The translations under genes and the position numbers were made by a program. This document shows, piece by piece, positions 8,651 to 16,667 of a stretch of DNA of 64,000 nucleotides (the stretch's first letter is position 1; every line of letters starts with the position of its first letter). This DNA comes from a bacterium (GTDB lineage: Bacteria; Zhuqueibacterota; Zhuqueibacteria; Oleimicrobiales; Geothermoviventaceae): contig JAPWUV010000001.1 in the NCBI GenBank assembly GCA_028275345.1, positions 558,001 to 622,000 on the forward strand. The letters run 5' to 3'. The notes under the pieces are model-generated. The model was not told the origin of the DNA, did no database searches, and saw only the letters and a program-made list of their open reading frames with translations.

Positions 8651-9268
8651 GTGGCTTACTCCCAGCGAGCCATGATGGACAAGGCGTTCAAGAGAATTGA
8701 GCCGAGCGACGAGGAACTGATCGAGCGCTTCCAAAAGGGGGATCGGGAAGCGTTCGAGCAAATCGTGGCCCGGTACAAGGATCAGCTGCTGAACTTTGCC
8801 TACCGATTCCTGGGGAGCCGGCAGGAGGCGGAGGACGTGGTGCAGGATACGTTTCTCCGAGTGTACCGGAATCGGAAGGCGTACCGGCGGGTGGCTCGTT
8901 TTTCCACCTGGATCTACACGATCGCGGGCAATTTGGCAAAAACGGAGCTCCGCAAGCGCAAGCGGCGCAAGCTCTTTTCCATCTCCGACCTGGGCTTCGA
9001 GGAGAAGGACTACGAGATTTCGGACCTCACCTACAATCCGGAGGACGACGTCGAAGGGACGCTGAAAGAGGAGATCATCCAGAAAGAGATCGAGCGTCTC
9101 CCGCCGAAGTTCCGAGAGGTGATCATCCTGCGAGACGTGCAGGGTCTGTCCTACGAGGAGATCGCGCTGATCCTGAGGATCCCCATTGGCACGGTGAAAA
9201 GTCGGGTGAACCGGGCACGCTTGCGTCTGCAGCGGCGTCTGAAGGAAATCCTGGATCTTCAGAAATAG
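8651..9268 (+). CDS. ECF-type RNA polymerase sigma factor (RpoE-like)
   Basis: A 205-residue sigma-70 group 4 factor with region 2 (ELIERFQKGDREAFEQIVARYKDQLLNFAYRF..., with the -10-recognition helix DVVQDTFLRVYRN) and region 4 (PPKFREVIILRDVQGLSYEEIALIL...GTVKSRVNRAR), which reads the -35 element. GTG 8651 is preferred: GGAGGG at 8640-8645 lies 5 nt before it, whereas the ATGs at 8672 and 8675 lack a site. A zinc-finger anti-sigma factor and an HtrA-fold protein follow, so it probably answers an envelope signal. Confidence 0.93.
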   Translation: MAYSQRAMMDKAFKRIEPSDEELIERFQKGDREAFEQIVARYKDQLLNFAYRFLGSRQEAEDVVQDTFLRVYRNRKAYRRVARFSTWIYTIAGNLAKTELRKRKRRKLFSISDLGFEEKDYEISDLTYNPEDDVEGTLKEEIIQKEIERLPPKFREVIILRDVQGLSYEEIALILRIPIGTVKSRVNRARLRLQRRLKEILDLQK

Positions 9269-9385
9269 CTCACTCGTTCAAGACGTGGATCTTCAAACCG
9301 GGGGAGGGAAGGAACCTGCCGGGCCTCTCTGTCGTTGGCAAAGCGTAGCCCAAAAGGGAGTCGGGATCCCAGCGCGAGGGAGGGT

Positions 9386-9970
9386 ATGGAAGCTTGCGAA
9401 AGGTATCAGGAGCTGCTCCCGGCGTACCTGGATGGAGAGGTTACAGCAGAACAGAAAGCCATCCTTGAGGCTCACCTCCAGAAGTGCCCCGAATGCAGGG
9501 TCGTGGCGAATCGGCTCAAGGCCCTGACGAACGCCCTGCGATCCCTGCCGAGGATCACCACATCCTCTGAGTTTGATGTTGCACTACGGACCCGGATCCG
9601 CCTGGAAGAGCGTCACATGTCCCGACCCAAGGTGGTTCTCCCCTCCTTCGCGCGAGTCCCGGCATGGGGCGTTGTGGCTACGGCGGCGGCGATCCTGCTT
9701 TTCGTGTTCCTCTGGCCGGAGCAGCGGGAAGGGCACCGTGGGGGCTCCGCGGGGGTTGGACGACGCGGCGCCACGTGGGTCCAAACCAGCGGGAAGCGGA
9801 TCGAGGTTGCGCGGCGCGACATCCGGTACGTGATGGAGCAGGTGCCGGTGAAGGCGTTGCAGGGGGAAGGGTCCGCCAGTGCCCAGCATCAATCCACTCT
9901 CATCGATTCCTCCACGCGGGAGGAGTCGATGCGGTTGGTGGCGAGCCGGATCTACCGCGTCTCCTTCTGA
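9386..9970 (+). CDS. Membrane anti-sigma factor with zinc-finger (ZAS) domain
   Basis: The 194-residue protein starts at ATG 9386, 5 nt after GAGGG. Its N-terminus has the anti-sigma zinc-finger pattern with Cys4, His30, Cys34 and Cys37 (HLQKCPEC), followed by helices that would clamp the sigma factor. A single hydrophobic span near residues 88-108 (VPAWGVVATAAAILLFVFLW) should anchor it in the inner membrane, with about 85 residues outside. It follows the sigma gene and lies 11 nt before the HtrA-like gene. The role is inferred from family and context. Confidence 0.88.
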   Translation: MEACERYQELLPAYLDGEVTAEQKAILEAHLQKCPECRVVANRLKALTNALRSLPRITTSSEFDVALRTRIRLEERHMSRPKVVLPSFARVPAWGVVATAAAILLFVFLWPEQREGHRGGSAGVGRRGATWVQTSGKRIEVARRDIRYVMEQVPVKALQGEGSASAQHQSTLIDSSTREESMRLVASRIYRVSF

Positions 9971-9981
9971 CGACCCGGACG

Positions 9982-11277
9982 ATGATCGGCGCTGAGGTAC
10001 AAGTGTTTCACCTCGCCAAGGAACGGCTCGGGAAGCCCCGGGCGGCGAGCCGCTTTCTCCTCGTGGCCCTCCTCGCGAAGAGCGTCCTGGCAGTGCCGGC
10101 TTGGGCGCAGCCGAGCGGCGTGCTGGAGAAGCTCGAGCAAGACATTTCCTACATCGTGGAGAAGGTCAAGCCGTGCGTCGTGACGGTGACGGGCTACCGG
10201 TACCAGCAGGCCGCGGAGACGACGGGGCCCAGGCATTCCCTGCTTTCGTTCTTGCGCCGGGAGGAAGTGCCCGACCGGGCAGATACGAGCAACGTGGTCC
10301 AGGTCCACCTCGTCGGTTCGGGGCTGGTCTACGACACCCTCGGCCATGTGGTCACCCGAAGCTCGGTGGTTCTCGGCTCCGACGGGGTGTGGGTGACCTT
10401 CATGGATGGCCGCCGGGCAAAGGCCAGCTACGTCGGCTGCGACGTGGAGACGGGGATCGCGGTGATCCTCGTGGAGGCGCGTGGCCTGAACGCCGTGCCC
10501 GTCTCCGAGAGCCCCCTGCGGCCAGGTTCGTGGGTGACCATCGTAGGCAATTCCCTCGGCATCACCCCCTCCGTCTCTGTGGGACTCGTCAATGGGATCC
10601 GCTCGGATGGGCTGGTGCAGCTTTCTGCGAATCTGAATCCGGGTCTTGCCGGGAGTCCGGCTTTCGATTCCCAGGGCCGGCTGGTGGGGATCCTCATGGC
10701 CAGCATATCCCCGGGCGGGGAGGTGGAATCGGTGGCGGGAGGGGCGTTTTCCGGGACGGCGCTCCTGTGTCCGATGCGGTTCGTCCGCCGCGCGGTGGAA
10801 ATGATCCTGAGCCGCCGCATGGACACCCGGGGTTGGGTTGGCCTGACGGTGGAAAGGCAGGAGACCCCGGTGCGCGGAATCCGCGTGGTGGACGTGGCCC
10901 CCAATAGTCCTGCGGAGCTGGCCGGACTTCGGTCCGGAGACGTGATTGTGCGCGTGGGGCCAGATCGCACCCAGAGCATCACGGAGCTCCTGCAGCATCT
11001 GGCCGACGCCCGCCCCGGCGAGGTGCTGGACTTCACAGTCCTGCGAGGGGGAAAACCCTGGCGCGCCTTGGTGGAAGTGATGGAACGCCCGGACGGCGGG
11101 GATTTTCACGTCGAAGTGGAAAGCGGATGCGGAGCGACCTTCCTCACGAAACTTCCCCGGGCGGACACCAATGGCTTCCGCACCTCCCAGCCTGCGACGG
11201 CTTCTCCTTCCGATTTGGAGCTCCGAATCCAACGCCTGGAAGCGGAGCTCCGGCAACTCAAAGCGCGGGTCAAGTGA
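9982..11277 (+). CDS. HtrA/DegP-fold protein with PDZ domain and lost catalytic triad
   Basis: This 431-residue exported protein has a signal-like hydrophobic stretch (residues 24-40), a trypsin-like fold (about 105-270), one PDZ domain (about 280-370) and a C-terminal coiled-coil segment. Aligned with HtrA, VTNNHVV reads VTRSSVV (His to Ser128), RTDLAVL reads ETGIAVI (Asp to Gly158) and NPGNSGGP reads NPGLAGSP (Ser to Ala223), so it cannot work as a serine protease. It is the third gene of the sigma/anti-sigma operon. It probably senses or chaperones envelope proteins without cutting them; that role is inference. Confidence 0.85.
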   Translation: MIGAEVQVFHLAKERLGKPRAASRFLLVALLAKSVLAVPAWAQPSGVLEKLEQDISYIVEKVKPCVVTVTGYRYQQAAETTGPRHSLLSFLRREEVPDRADTSNVVQVHLVGSGLVYDTLGHVVTRSSVVLGSDGVWVTFMDGRRAKASYVGCDVETGIAVILVEARGLNAVPVSESPLRPGSWVTIVGNSLGITPSVSVGLVNGIRSDGLVQLSANLNPGLAGSPAFDSQGRLVGILMASISPGGEVESVAGGAFSGTALLCPMRFVRRAVEMILSRRMDTRGWVGLTVERQETPVRGIRVVDVAPNSPAELAGLRSGDVIVRVGPDRTQSITELLQHLADARPGEVLDFTVLRGGKPWRALVEVMERPDGGDFHVEVESGCGATFLTKLPRADTNGFRTSQPATASPSDLELRIQRLEAELRQLKARVK

Positions 11278-11352
11278 GCCTGCCGAGGCGGTTTTGGCTC
11301 AGAGCGAGTAGCTGAACAGGCGGGGCCTCCTCGGGAGGCGCGAAGGAGGGCT

Positions 11353-11380
11353 TTGACTTGTCACACGGGCGTTGTAACTT
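11353..11380 (+). promoter_or_regulatory. Candidate promoter for the zinc-ribbon-rdgB-tRNA unit
   Basis: TTGACT (11353-11358), 16-bp spacer, TAACTT (11375-11380). The same -10 hexamer and spacing are seen at the candidate promoter before the NhaD-like gene (40436-40441). Confidence 0.5.
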
Positions 11381-11439
11381 CGGTACATCGAAGCGGCGTG
11401 AGCAGAGCTGTGCGGGATGATAGGGCGTGAGGTTCGGAG

Positions 11440-11649
11440 ATGCAAGGGAAGAAGAAAGAGAGAAGCTTCGTGACGAAAGTCATGAAGGCGACCATGGAAT
11501 TCGGCAAGCGCTGCCCCGTCTGCGGCGAGGTGATGAAGCCGGTCCAGGTCATTTCGTCCCAACGCAGCCCCAGGAGCGGAGCCTGGAGGTTCAACACCAC
11601 CACGGTGATGGCTTGCAAGTGCAACAACAAGGAAGTGTTCGGAGCCTGA
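11440..11649 (+). CDS. Small zinc-ribbon protein of unknown function
   Basis: A 69-residue basic protein with two cysteine pairs, CPVC (residues 25-28) and CKC (59-61), the layout of a one-domain zinc ribbon. ATG 11440 is preceded by GTGAGG at 7 nt spacing, and a candidate promoter lies at 11353-11380. rdgB begins 10 nt after its stop. I do not recognise a named family; the high Lys/Arg content would suit nucleic-acid binding, but that is a guess. Confidence 0.65.
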   Translation: MQGKKKERSFVTKVMKATMEFGKRCPVCGEVMKPVQVISSQRSPRSGAWRFNTTTVMACKCNNKEVFGA

Positions 11650-11659
11650 GCTGCCTCCG

Positions 11660-12283
11660 ATGACTCGGGATGGTAGGATCCGGGTATTGCTGGCCACGAG
11701 AAATCGCGACAAGCTCCGTGAGATCCGCGCGCTGCTGGACCCCGCGCGCTTTGAGGTGATGGGGCTCGACGAGGTGGACGGGATCGCCGACATCGTGGAG
11801 GATGGGGCCACGCTGGAGCAGAATGCGCGGAAGAAGGCTCGCGTAGCGCATGAAGCTACCGGAATGGTGACTCTGGCCGACGACACGGGCTTGGAAGTCG
11901 AAGCGCTGGGAGGCGCTCCGGGTGTGTACTCGAGCCGCTACGCGGGGGAAAAGGCGACCTACGCCGATAACGTCCGGAAGCTTCTGGAGGAGATGCGAAG
12001 TGTGCCCGCCGAGAAGCGCGGAGCGCGCTTCCGATGTGTGGTGGCTATCGTGTATCGCGGCGGCGAGCGGCTCGTGGAGGGCATTTGTGAGGGCAGGATC
12101 ACGGAAGAGCCGCGCGGCGACGGAGGCTTTGGCTACGATCCGGTCTTCTACGTGCCCGAAGTGGGAAAAACCTTCGCGCAGATGACGCTGGAGGAGAAGA
12201 ATTCCATGAGTCACCGGGGGAAAGCCTTTCGCGAAGCTGCCCGAGTGTTGGAGGAGCTTGCGGAGAGGGGGGAAATCCGATGA
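11660..12283 (+). CDS. rdgB: Non-canonical purine NTP pyrophosphatase (RdgB/HAM1)
   Basis: Cleans the nucleotide pool by hydrolysing ITP, dITP and XTP to monophosphates. The 207-residue protein has the family markers LLATRNRDKLREIRALL, LADDTGLEVEALGGAPGVYSSRYAG (metal- and base-binding) and GGFGYDPVF...EKNSMSHRGKA at the C-terminus. ATG 11660 is 10 nt after the zinc-ribbon gene. tRNA-Pro begins 1 base after its stop codon, so the tRNA may be processed from this transcript. Confidence 0.95.
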   Translation: MTRDGRIRVLLATRNRDKLREIRALLDPARFEVMGLDEVDGIADIVEDGATLEQNARKKARVAHEATGMVTLADDTGLEVEALGGAPGVYSSRYAGEKATYADNVRKLLEEMRSVPAEKRGARFRCVVAIVYRGGERLVEGICEGRITEEPRGDGGFGYDPVFYVPEVGKTFAQMTLEEKNSMSHRGKAFREAARVLEELAERGEIR

Positions 12284-12284
12284 T

Positions 12285-12359
12285 CGGGGCGTAGCGCAGT
12301 CCGGCCAGCGCGCCTGCTTTGGGAGCAGGAGGTCCCGAGTTCGAATCTCGGCGCCCCGA
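12285..12359 (+). tRNA. tRNA-Pro (anticodon TGG)
   Basis: A complete cloverleaf: acceptor stem CGGGGCG/CGCCCCG (12285-12291 with 12352-12358), D stem GCGC, anticodon stem CCTGC/GCAGG with loop TTTGGGA (anticodon TGG), and T arm CCGAG-TTCGAAT-CTCGG. The discriminator base is A12359 and CCA is not encoded. It lies directly after rdgB and is followed by a terminator. Confidence 0.96.
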
Positions 12360-12361
12360 CA

Positions 12362-12392
12362 GAGGCCTGGCCCCAGGGGTCAGGCTCTTTTT
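12362..12392 (+). terminator. Intrinsic terminator after tRNA-Pro
   Basis: A GC-rich hairpin in which GAGGCCTGGCCCC pairs with GGGGTCAGGCTC (a bulged G and a mismatch) is followed by TTTTT at 12388-12392. It would end the zinc-ribbon-rdgB-tRNA transcript. Confidence 0.75.
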
Positions 12393-12742
12393 GTTGGCTC
12401 AGCCGTCGCGGGGTGGCGAGGCGGGGGAATCGCGCGCGGAATGACCTTCCCGCTTCCAGCCCCGAAGAACGACGGTCCAGGCAGGGGGGCCCCCAATTGC
12501 CGTACGATCCTTGCGCTTGTGCTCCGCTGTGTTCGACGCGAGTTTGCCCTGGACGCCTCCCGAGGATCGCCTTTGCCAACCGAAACGGTGAGCCTAGCAG
12601 ATAGGGCAGAACTCGGGGCACACGGATTCCGACAGGAACCGGCGACGAATCCGCCTGGGCCTGTTCCGCCGACGGCGGAGGATAACAGCGGGAACATCAA
12701 TCCGTGAAGCTGGAGCCGGGAGATGGAATAGAAAAATTCCCC
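12393..12742. other. 350-bp gap with no recognised element
   Basis: Short open frames here have no ribosome-binding sites and no family signature. A small inverted repeat (TCCGCCG/CGGCGGA, about 12668-12683) is visible but not followed by a T-run. The region separates the tRNA terminator from a strong promoter. Confidence 0.5.
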
Positions 12743-12771
12743 TTGACAATTTCCCAGGAGCGATATATATA
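12743..12771 (+). promoter_or_regulatory. Strong sigma-70 promoter of the outer-membrane cluster
   Basis: TTGACA (12743-12748), a 17-bp spacer and TATATA (12766-12771) in an AT-rich island within otherwise GC-rich DNA. Predicted start of transcription is near 12778, which gives a leader of about 420 nt before the TonB receptor. Confidence 0.85.
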
Positions 12772-12777
12772 GCAGCC

Positions 12778-13062
12778 GAACTGCTACAGGACTGTCATCG
12801 GTTGAAGGGAGGAGACGGTCCGAACATGCGGGACGCGCCGGGTCGGAGCGGAGAGGCGGCGCGGCAGGGGAGAAGAAGCCGAGGTCTGCCTGGTGCTCCG
12901 CTTCGGAGGTACGCGGGAACGAGGTTGTGGCCGGCAACTTTTGCGGCCCCGCGCGCGGGAAGCTCTGGGCCAGAGAGGCTAGCTTGCAATTCCGGCGCGT
13001 CCGGCGACAACGTCAAGGGCGGCTACCAGTGAGTCTGGACTGGTAGTCGCCCTTGTGTTTTT
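12778..13062 (+). ncRNA. Candidate structured leader RNA or terminated small RNA
   Basis: The roughly 285-nt stretch between the promoter and an intrinsic terminator holds no convincing gene: the frame at 12802-13032 gives an Arg/Gly/Ala/Ser/Pro-rich product with no signature. It contains several local hairpins, including CTCCG-CTT-CGGAG (about 12896-12908), GGCC-G-GCAA-CTT-TTGC-GGCC (about 12930-12949) and CTCTG-GGC-CAGAG (about 12963-12975). It could be an attenuator for the TonB-receptor operon or a free small RNA. I do not recognise it as SRP, RNase P, 6S or tmRNA. GC-rich DNA gives chance hairpins, so only the terminator is firm. Confidence 0.45.
13014..13062 (+). terminator. Intrinsic terminator inside the leader of the TonB-receptor operon
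   Basis: A 17-bp stem with every position paired (13014-13030 with 13039-13055, one G-U pair), an 8-nt loop, then TGTTTTT. It lies about 240 nt after the predicted transcription start and 136 nt before the receptor start codon, so it must be read through or switched off for the operon to be expressed, unless a second promoter exists downstream. Confidence 0.88.
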
Positions 13063-13109
13063 GGGGCGATGACCGCGGGGGCTGATGTCGCCAGGTCGAA
13101 TTTCGGCGG

Positions 13110-13121
13110 AAAGGAGGTGAT
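13110..13121 (+). repeat. Leader element AAAGGAGGTGAT, copy 1
   Basis: An exact match to the complement of the usual 16S rRNA 3' end (ATCACCTCCTTT), 77 nt before the TonB-receptor start codon and 48 nt after the leader terminator. The receptor has its own site (AAGGAGAGG, about 13181-13189), so this copy is not its ribosome-binding site. Three more exact copies lie at 25578, 51794 and 51888, also in leaders of surface-protein loci. A copy-4 neighbour, CTGCGAGGAA, recurs here too. Confidence 0.7.
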
Positions 13122-13198
13122 GCAGGACAATCTGCGAGGAAGGGGGAGATGATCAGGTTGGCAAGCGGTGGTGAAGGCAAAAGGAGAGGAACGAGCCA

Positions 13199-16100
13199 AT
13201 GAGAGGATCGATCTACCGAAGTGCAGGCTTGATGGTCGCTCTGGCTCTGCTCCTGATGGGGGCGACCTCAGAGCTGACCGCTGGAACCACCGGCAAAATC
13301 GCCGGCCGAGTGGTGGACGCGACCACGGGTGAGCCCCTGCCCGGCGCGAACATCGTGATCGAAGGCACGATGTGGGGCGCTGCCACCAATGAGAACGGAG
13401 AGTACTTCATCATCAACGTGCCTCCCGGCACCTATTCGGTGCGGGCGCAAATGATCGGCTACGCACCGATGGTGCGGGAGGGCGTCCGGGTGCACATCGA
13501 CCTGACCACGACCGTCGATTTCAGTCTGCGGCAACAAGTAATTGAAGGGCAGGAGGTCGTGGTCACGGCGGAACGTCCCATCGTGCAGCCGGACATCGCA
13601 GGCTCTGAGCGGACGGTGACCCCGGTCGAGCTGCAGAGCGCCCGCTACCAGACGGCGGCCAATGTCGTCACGAACCAGGTGAGCGTGACGGCTGTGGGCG
13701 CCTACGAAGACCGCCCGGGGATCCGCGGCGATGCCATCGAGCGCTCGTTGTTCATCGTCGATGGGATTCCGCAGGGGGATCCCCTCACGCAGCGCCCGTA
13801 CTACCGCGTGAACCTGGACGCCGTGGAGGAAATCAAGGTCCAGACGGGCGGTTTCAGCGCTCGGTACGGTAACCTCCGTTCGGGCGTGGTCAACGTGGTC
13901 ACCAAGGAGGGAGGCCCGCGCTACTCCGGGAGCGTGAACTTCCAGTACAGCCCGCCGGCGCTGAAGCACTTCGGCCCCGACATGTTCAGCTTCCAGTCGC
14001 CGTTGTGCCAGCCGTTCATCATGGTGTGGGACAAGAACGGCAACTGGGACCCGAACGCCCCATCCAATACGGGAGTGGGCAAGACGCCGAACGGGGACGA
14101 CATCAAGACCTTCTTCGAGGGTTGGAACAATGTGGCCACGAAGCGGCTGAAGCCGGGTGATCCGCACTACGGCAAGCCGATGGAACTGTACGCGAAGTGG
14201 CTGTGGCAGCACCGTTCCCCGGACGCGATCAAGGAGCTCAAGAAGCTCCAGAAGATGGGCGTCGTCCAGTTCGCCAAAGGGGTGAATCCCGACGATGAGG
14301 CCTTTTTTGACGAAGGGGTGGACCCCGACTACAAACTGGACGTGACCTTCGGTGGCCCGGTCCCGTTCATCTATGGCCTCAAGAAAACCACCTTCTTCCT
14401 GACCTACTACCGGGAGCAGACGGAATACTGCTATCGGGCTCCGCAACGGGACTACCGCGAGGACGACATCCGCGGCAAGATCACCAGCTGGATCACGCCG
14501 GCGATCAAGCTGAATATCCACGGGTTCTGGTCGCGGCAGTCCGGCTTCGACGGTGGTCAGGGTCCCGGGATCGATGGCTGGATCTCCAACAACCCGTTCC
14601 GCTGCCCGACGGATATCAACAAGTTCTGGTATCCGCATTGCGCCGTGCCCGGCCAGCAGACCCGCGGCATCTACGGTGTGGATCTGGTCCACACGCTCTC
14701 GCCCAAGACCTACTACGAGCTCCGCTTCGCTCACTACCGGACGGACTACGAGATGCTTCCCGAGTGGCGGAACACGGCCCCGATGCCCGGAACCATAGGC
14801 CAGAAGGCCGGCTACTACGGGCCTGTTCTCCCCAATGGGATGCCCACCTCGGGTGGTCCGTCGGGTGTCAAGGAAGGATGCATTGGAACGGAGCGCTATG
14901 CCGACTCTCTGGCCCAAATCATGCCCGGCTGGGACCACTGGCGAGATTGGGCGAAGATCAAGATCGGGGACTATTGGTACGACGAAGCCCCCGTGGGATG
15001 GGGCCCCATCAACTGGCGCGATGTGACCGGCGAGTACCGGATGGAGTCCTGTAACGTCCGGAACAACCGGAGCTACTCCCGGTCCTACGACCTGCAGTTC
15101 TCCCTCGTCAGCCAGGTTACTCCGCATCACCAGATCGACGCCGGCTTCCAGGTCCGGAAGGATAAGATCTACCAGCTGTACGAGGCCATTGACCCCTCGG
15201 TGGCGGGTGGTAGCCTTTACCTTTCGGATGCGGACGAGTACTGGGGCGGCGTCTATGTGCAGGACAAAATGGAGTTCTCCGGCTTCATCGCCAACGTCGG
15301 CCTCCGGGGCGACTGGCTCCTGACCGGGAAGTACCCGATGCTGGACATGACTGCCAAGGACGATACCGTGAAGGGGCCGTGGTCAGTCTACACCCTGCCT
15401 GGGAAGACGGGGGTGGTCGGGAATTTGAACACCTACAAGATGATCCCCCTCGAACGGAAGTTCAAGTTCTTGGTCAGTCCGCGGATCGGGATCTCCCACC
15501 CCATCAGCGACGTGGCGAAACTCTTCTTCAATTATGGCCACATGTACCAGTGGGCTGACGCCTACATGCGCTACCGCATACAGTACAATACCCAGCGCGG
15601 CAATCGAATCGAGCAGTTCGGCAACCCCGCGGTGGCGCCGCCGAGGACGATCCAATACGAGCTGGGTTACGAGCACAATATCCTGAACACCCTGCTCCTC
15701 CGCGTGACCAGCTACTACAAGGACATCAACAACGAGATCAGCACGGCGGCGTACTATCCGCTCAAACACGGCGGCAGTTACGCCTACACCACCAACATGC
15801 GCTTCCGGGATGTGCGCGGGTTGGAAGGGGTGTTGGAGCTGCGTCCCGACGTGCTGGGCTGGGTGAGCGGTTGGACGAGCGTGAACTATATGGTGGAGAG
15901 CGGCGGCAGCTTCGGCTACGACCAGTTCTACGAAGATCCGAGCCGGCAGCCGCGCCAGGTCTCCACTCAGGTGTCGAAGCCGGACGTGCGGCCTCTGGTG
16001 CGGGTGAACGTGATGTTCCACACGCCGACGCGCTTCGGTCCGGGACTCGGCAACGTGTTCTGGCTACTCGGCGGCATTGACGCCGGTCTCACCTACACCT

Positions 16101-16528
16101 GGAAGCGCGGCCGGATGTTCACTTGGAACCCAGCCAACATCCCGTTGGTGGAGTACAATCTGCGCTGGAAGCCGTACCAGCGGTTCGATCTGCGGGTGCA
16201 GAAGCAACTTTTCGCGCTGAAGAATGTGCGCGCCAGCTTCTACCTCGATGTCATCAACCTGTTCAACTACAAGAACATGAACCCCTATCCAGGAAGCGAC
16301 GTTGGCGCTTCCACGGACTACACCTGGGACGGCCACAAGTGGTGGAAGAACCAGTTCCAGGCGTACATGTATTCGCTGGGCTACACCCCGGGCAACGAAC
16401 AGAAGGACGGGAGCTTCAAGAATACGAGGGGCAAGCCTGGCGATGACAAGGGCGATCTGCCCGGGTTCACGCCTTGGACCTTCCTGGAGACGCGGGATGT
16501 GTTCTTCGGCATTCGCTTCTACTTCTGA
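13199..16528 (+). CDS. TonB-dependent receptor, SusC-like
   Basis: A 1109-residue outer-membrane receptor. After a signal peptide (about residues 1-28) come a carboxypeptidase-regulatory-like domain (GKIAGRVVDATTGEPLPGAN onward, about 32-120), a plug domain (about 125-235, with ...YEDRPGIRG, LFIVDGIPQGD and FSARYGNLRSGVVNVVTKEGG) and a long beta-barrel ending in ...DVFFGIRFYF with a terminal aromatic residue. It would import a large ligand using TonB energy. There is no SusD beside it; instead a T9SS-like protein and a PorV homologue follow and share the operon. Ligand unknown; nearby glycosidases make a glycan plausible. Confidence 0.9.
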   Translation: MRGSIYRSAGLMVALALLLMGATSELTAGTTGKIAGRVVDATTGEPLPGANIVIEGTMWGAATNENGEYFIINVPPGTYSVRAQMIGYAPMVREGVRVHIDLTTTVDFSLRQQVIEGQEVVVTAERPIVQPDIAGSERTVTPVELQSARYQTAANVVTNQVSVTAVGAYEDRPGIRGDAIERSLFIVDGIPQGDPLTQRPYYRVNLDAVEEIKVQTGGFSARYGNLRSGVVNVVTKEGGPRYSGSVNFQYSPPALKHFGPDMFSFQSPLCQPFIMVWDKNGNWDPNAPSNTGVGKTPNGDDIKTFFEGWNNVATKRLKPGDPHYGKPMELYAKWLWQHRSPDAIKELKKLQKMGVVQFAKGVNPDDEAFFDEGVDPDYKLDVTFGGPVPFIYGLKKTTFFLTYYREQTEYCYRAPQRDYREDDIRGKITSWITPAIKLNIHGFWSRQSGFDGGQGPGIDGWISNNPFRCPTDINKFWYPHCAVPGQQTRGIYGVDLVHTLSPKTYYELRFAHYRTDYEMLPEWRNTAPMPGTIGQKAGYYGPVLPNGMPTSGGPSGVKEGCIGTERYADSLAQIMPGWDHWRDWAKIKIGDYWYDEAPVGWGPINWRDVTGEYRMESCNVRNNRSYSRSYDLQFSLVSQVTPHHQIDAGFQVRKDKIYQLYEAIDPSVAGGSLYLSDADEYWGGVYVQDKMEFSGFIANVGLRGDWLLTGKYPMLDMTAKDDTVKGPWSVYTLPGKTGVVGNLNTYKMIPLERKFKFLVSPRIGISHPISDVAKLFFNYGHMYQWADAYMRYRIQYNTQRGNRIEQFGNPAVAPPRTIQYELGYEHNILNTLLLRVTSYYKDINNEISTAAYYPLKHGGSYAYTTNMRFRDVRGLEGVLELRPDVLGWVSGWTSVNYMVESGGSFGYDQFYEDPSRQPRQVSTQVSKPDVRPLVRVNVMFHTPTRFGPGLGNVFWLLGGIDAGLTYTWKRGRMFTWNPANIPLVEYNLRWKPYQRFDLRVQKQLFALKNVRASFYLDVINLFNYKNMNPYPGSDVGASTDYTWDGHKWWKNQFQAYMYSLGYTPGNEQKDGSFKNTRGKPGDDKGDLPGFTPWTFLETRDVFFGIRFYF

Positions 16529-16667
16529 GCTGCATCGCTGAGCGGCCCGTCCTCTCCTTGAGCCAGCAATCCGGGCGAGCGCGGCGGGCAATGTCGCGCT
16601 CGCCTCGGCGACCGGAGAGGCGGCGGAGGTAGACGCGGGAAGGAAATCGATGACTGAGGAGAGACCT

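Noticed and set aside
12860-12920. Possible cobalamin riboswitch: AGCCGAGGTCTGCC near 12877 resembles the B12 box before a TonB receptor
   Set aside because: The match lacks two bases of the box, and the upstream conserved parts of cobalamin riboswitches are absent.
12802-13032. 76-codon open frame in the leader
   Set aside because: TTG start without a site, low-complexity Arg/Gly/Ala product, stop inside the terminator stem; better read as non-coding RNA.
13110-13160. Leader peptides started directly after AAAGGAGGTGAT (ATG or GTG inside the element)
   Set aside because: The would-be peptides (for example MLQAGY at copy 2, MWVQGE at copy 3) are unrelated, and the start would lie only about 2 nt after GGAGG, too close for initiation.
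13268-15130. 620-codon open frame on the minus strand
   Set aside because: It lies antisense to the TonB receptor; the product is His/Arg/Val-rich with no family signature. Long antisense frames are common in GC-rich coding DNA.
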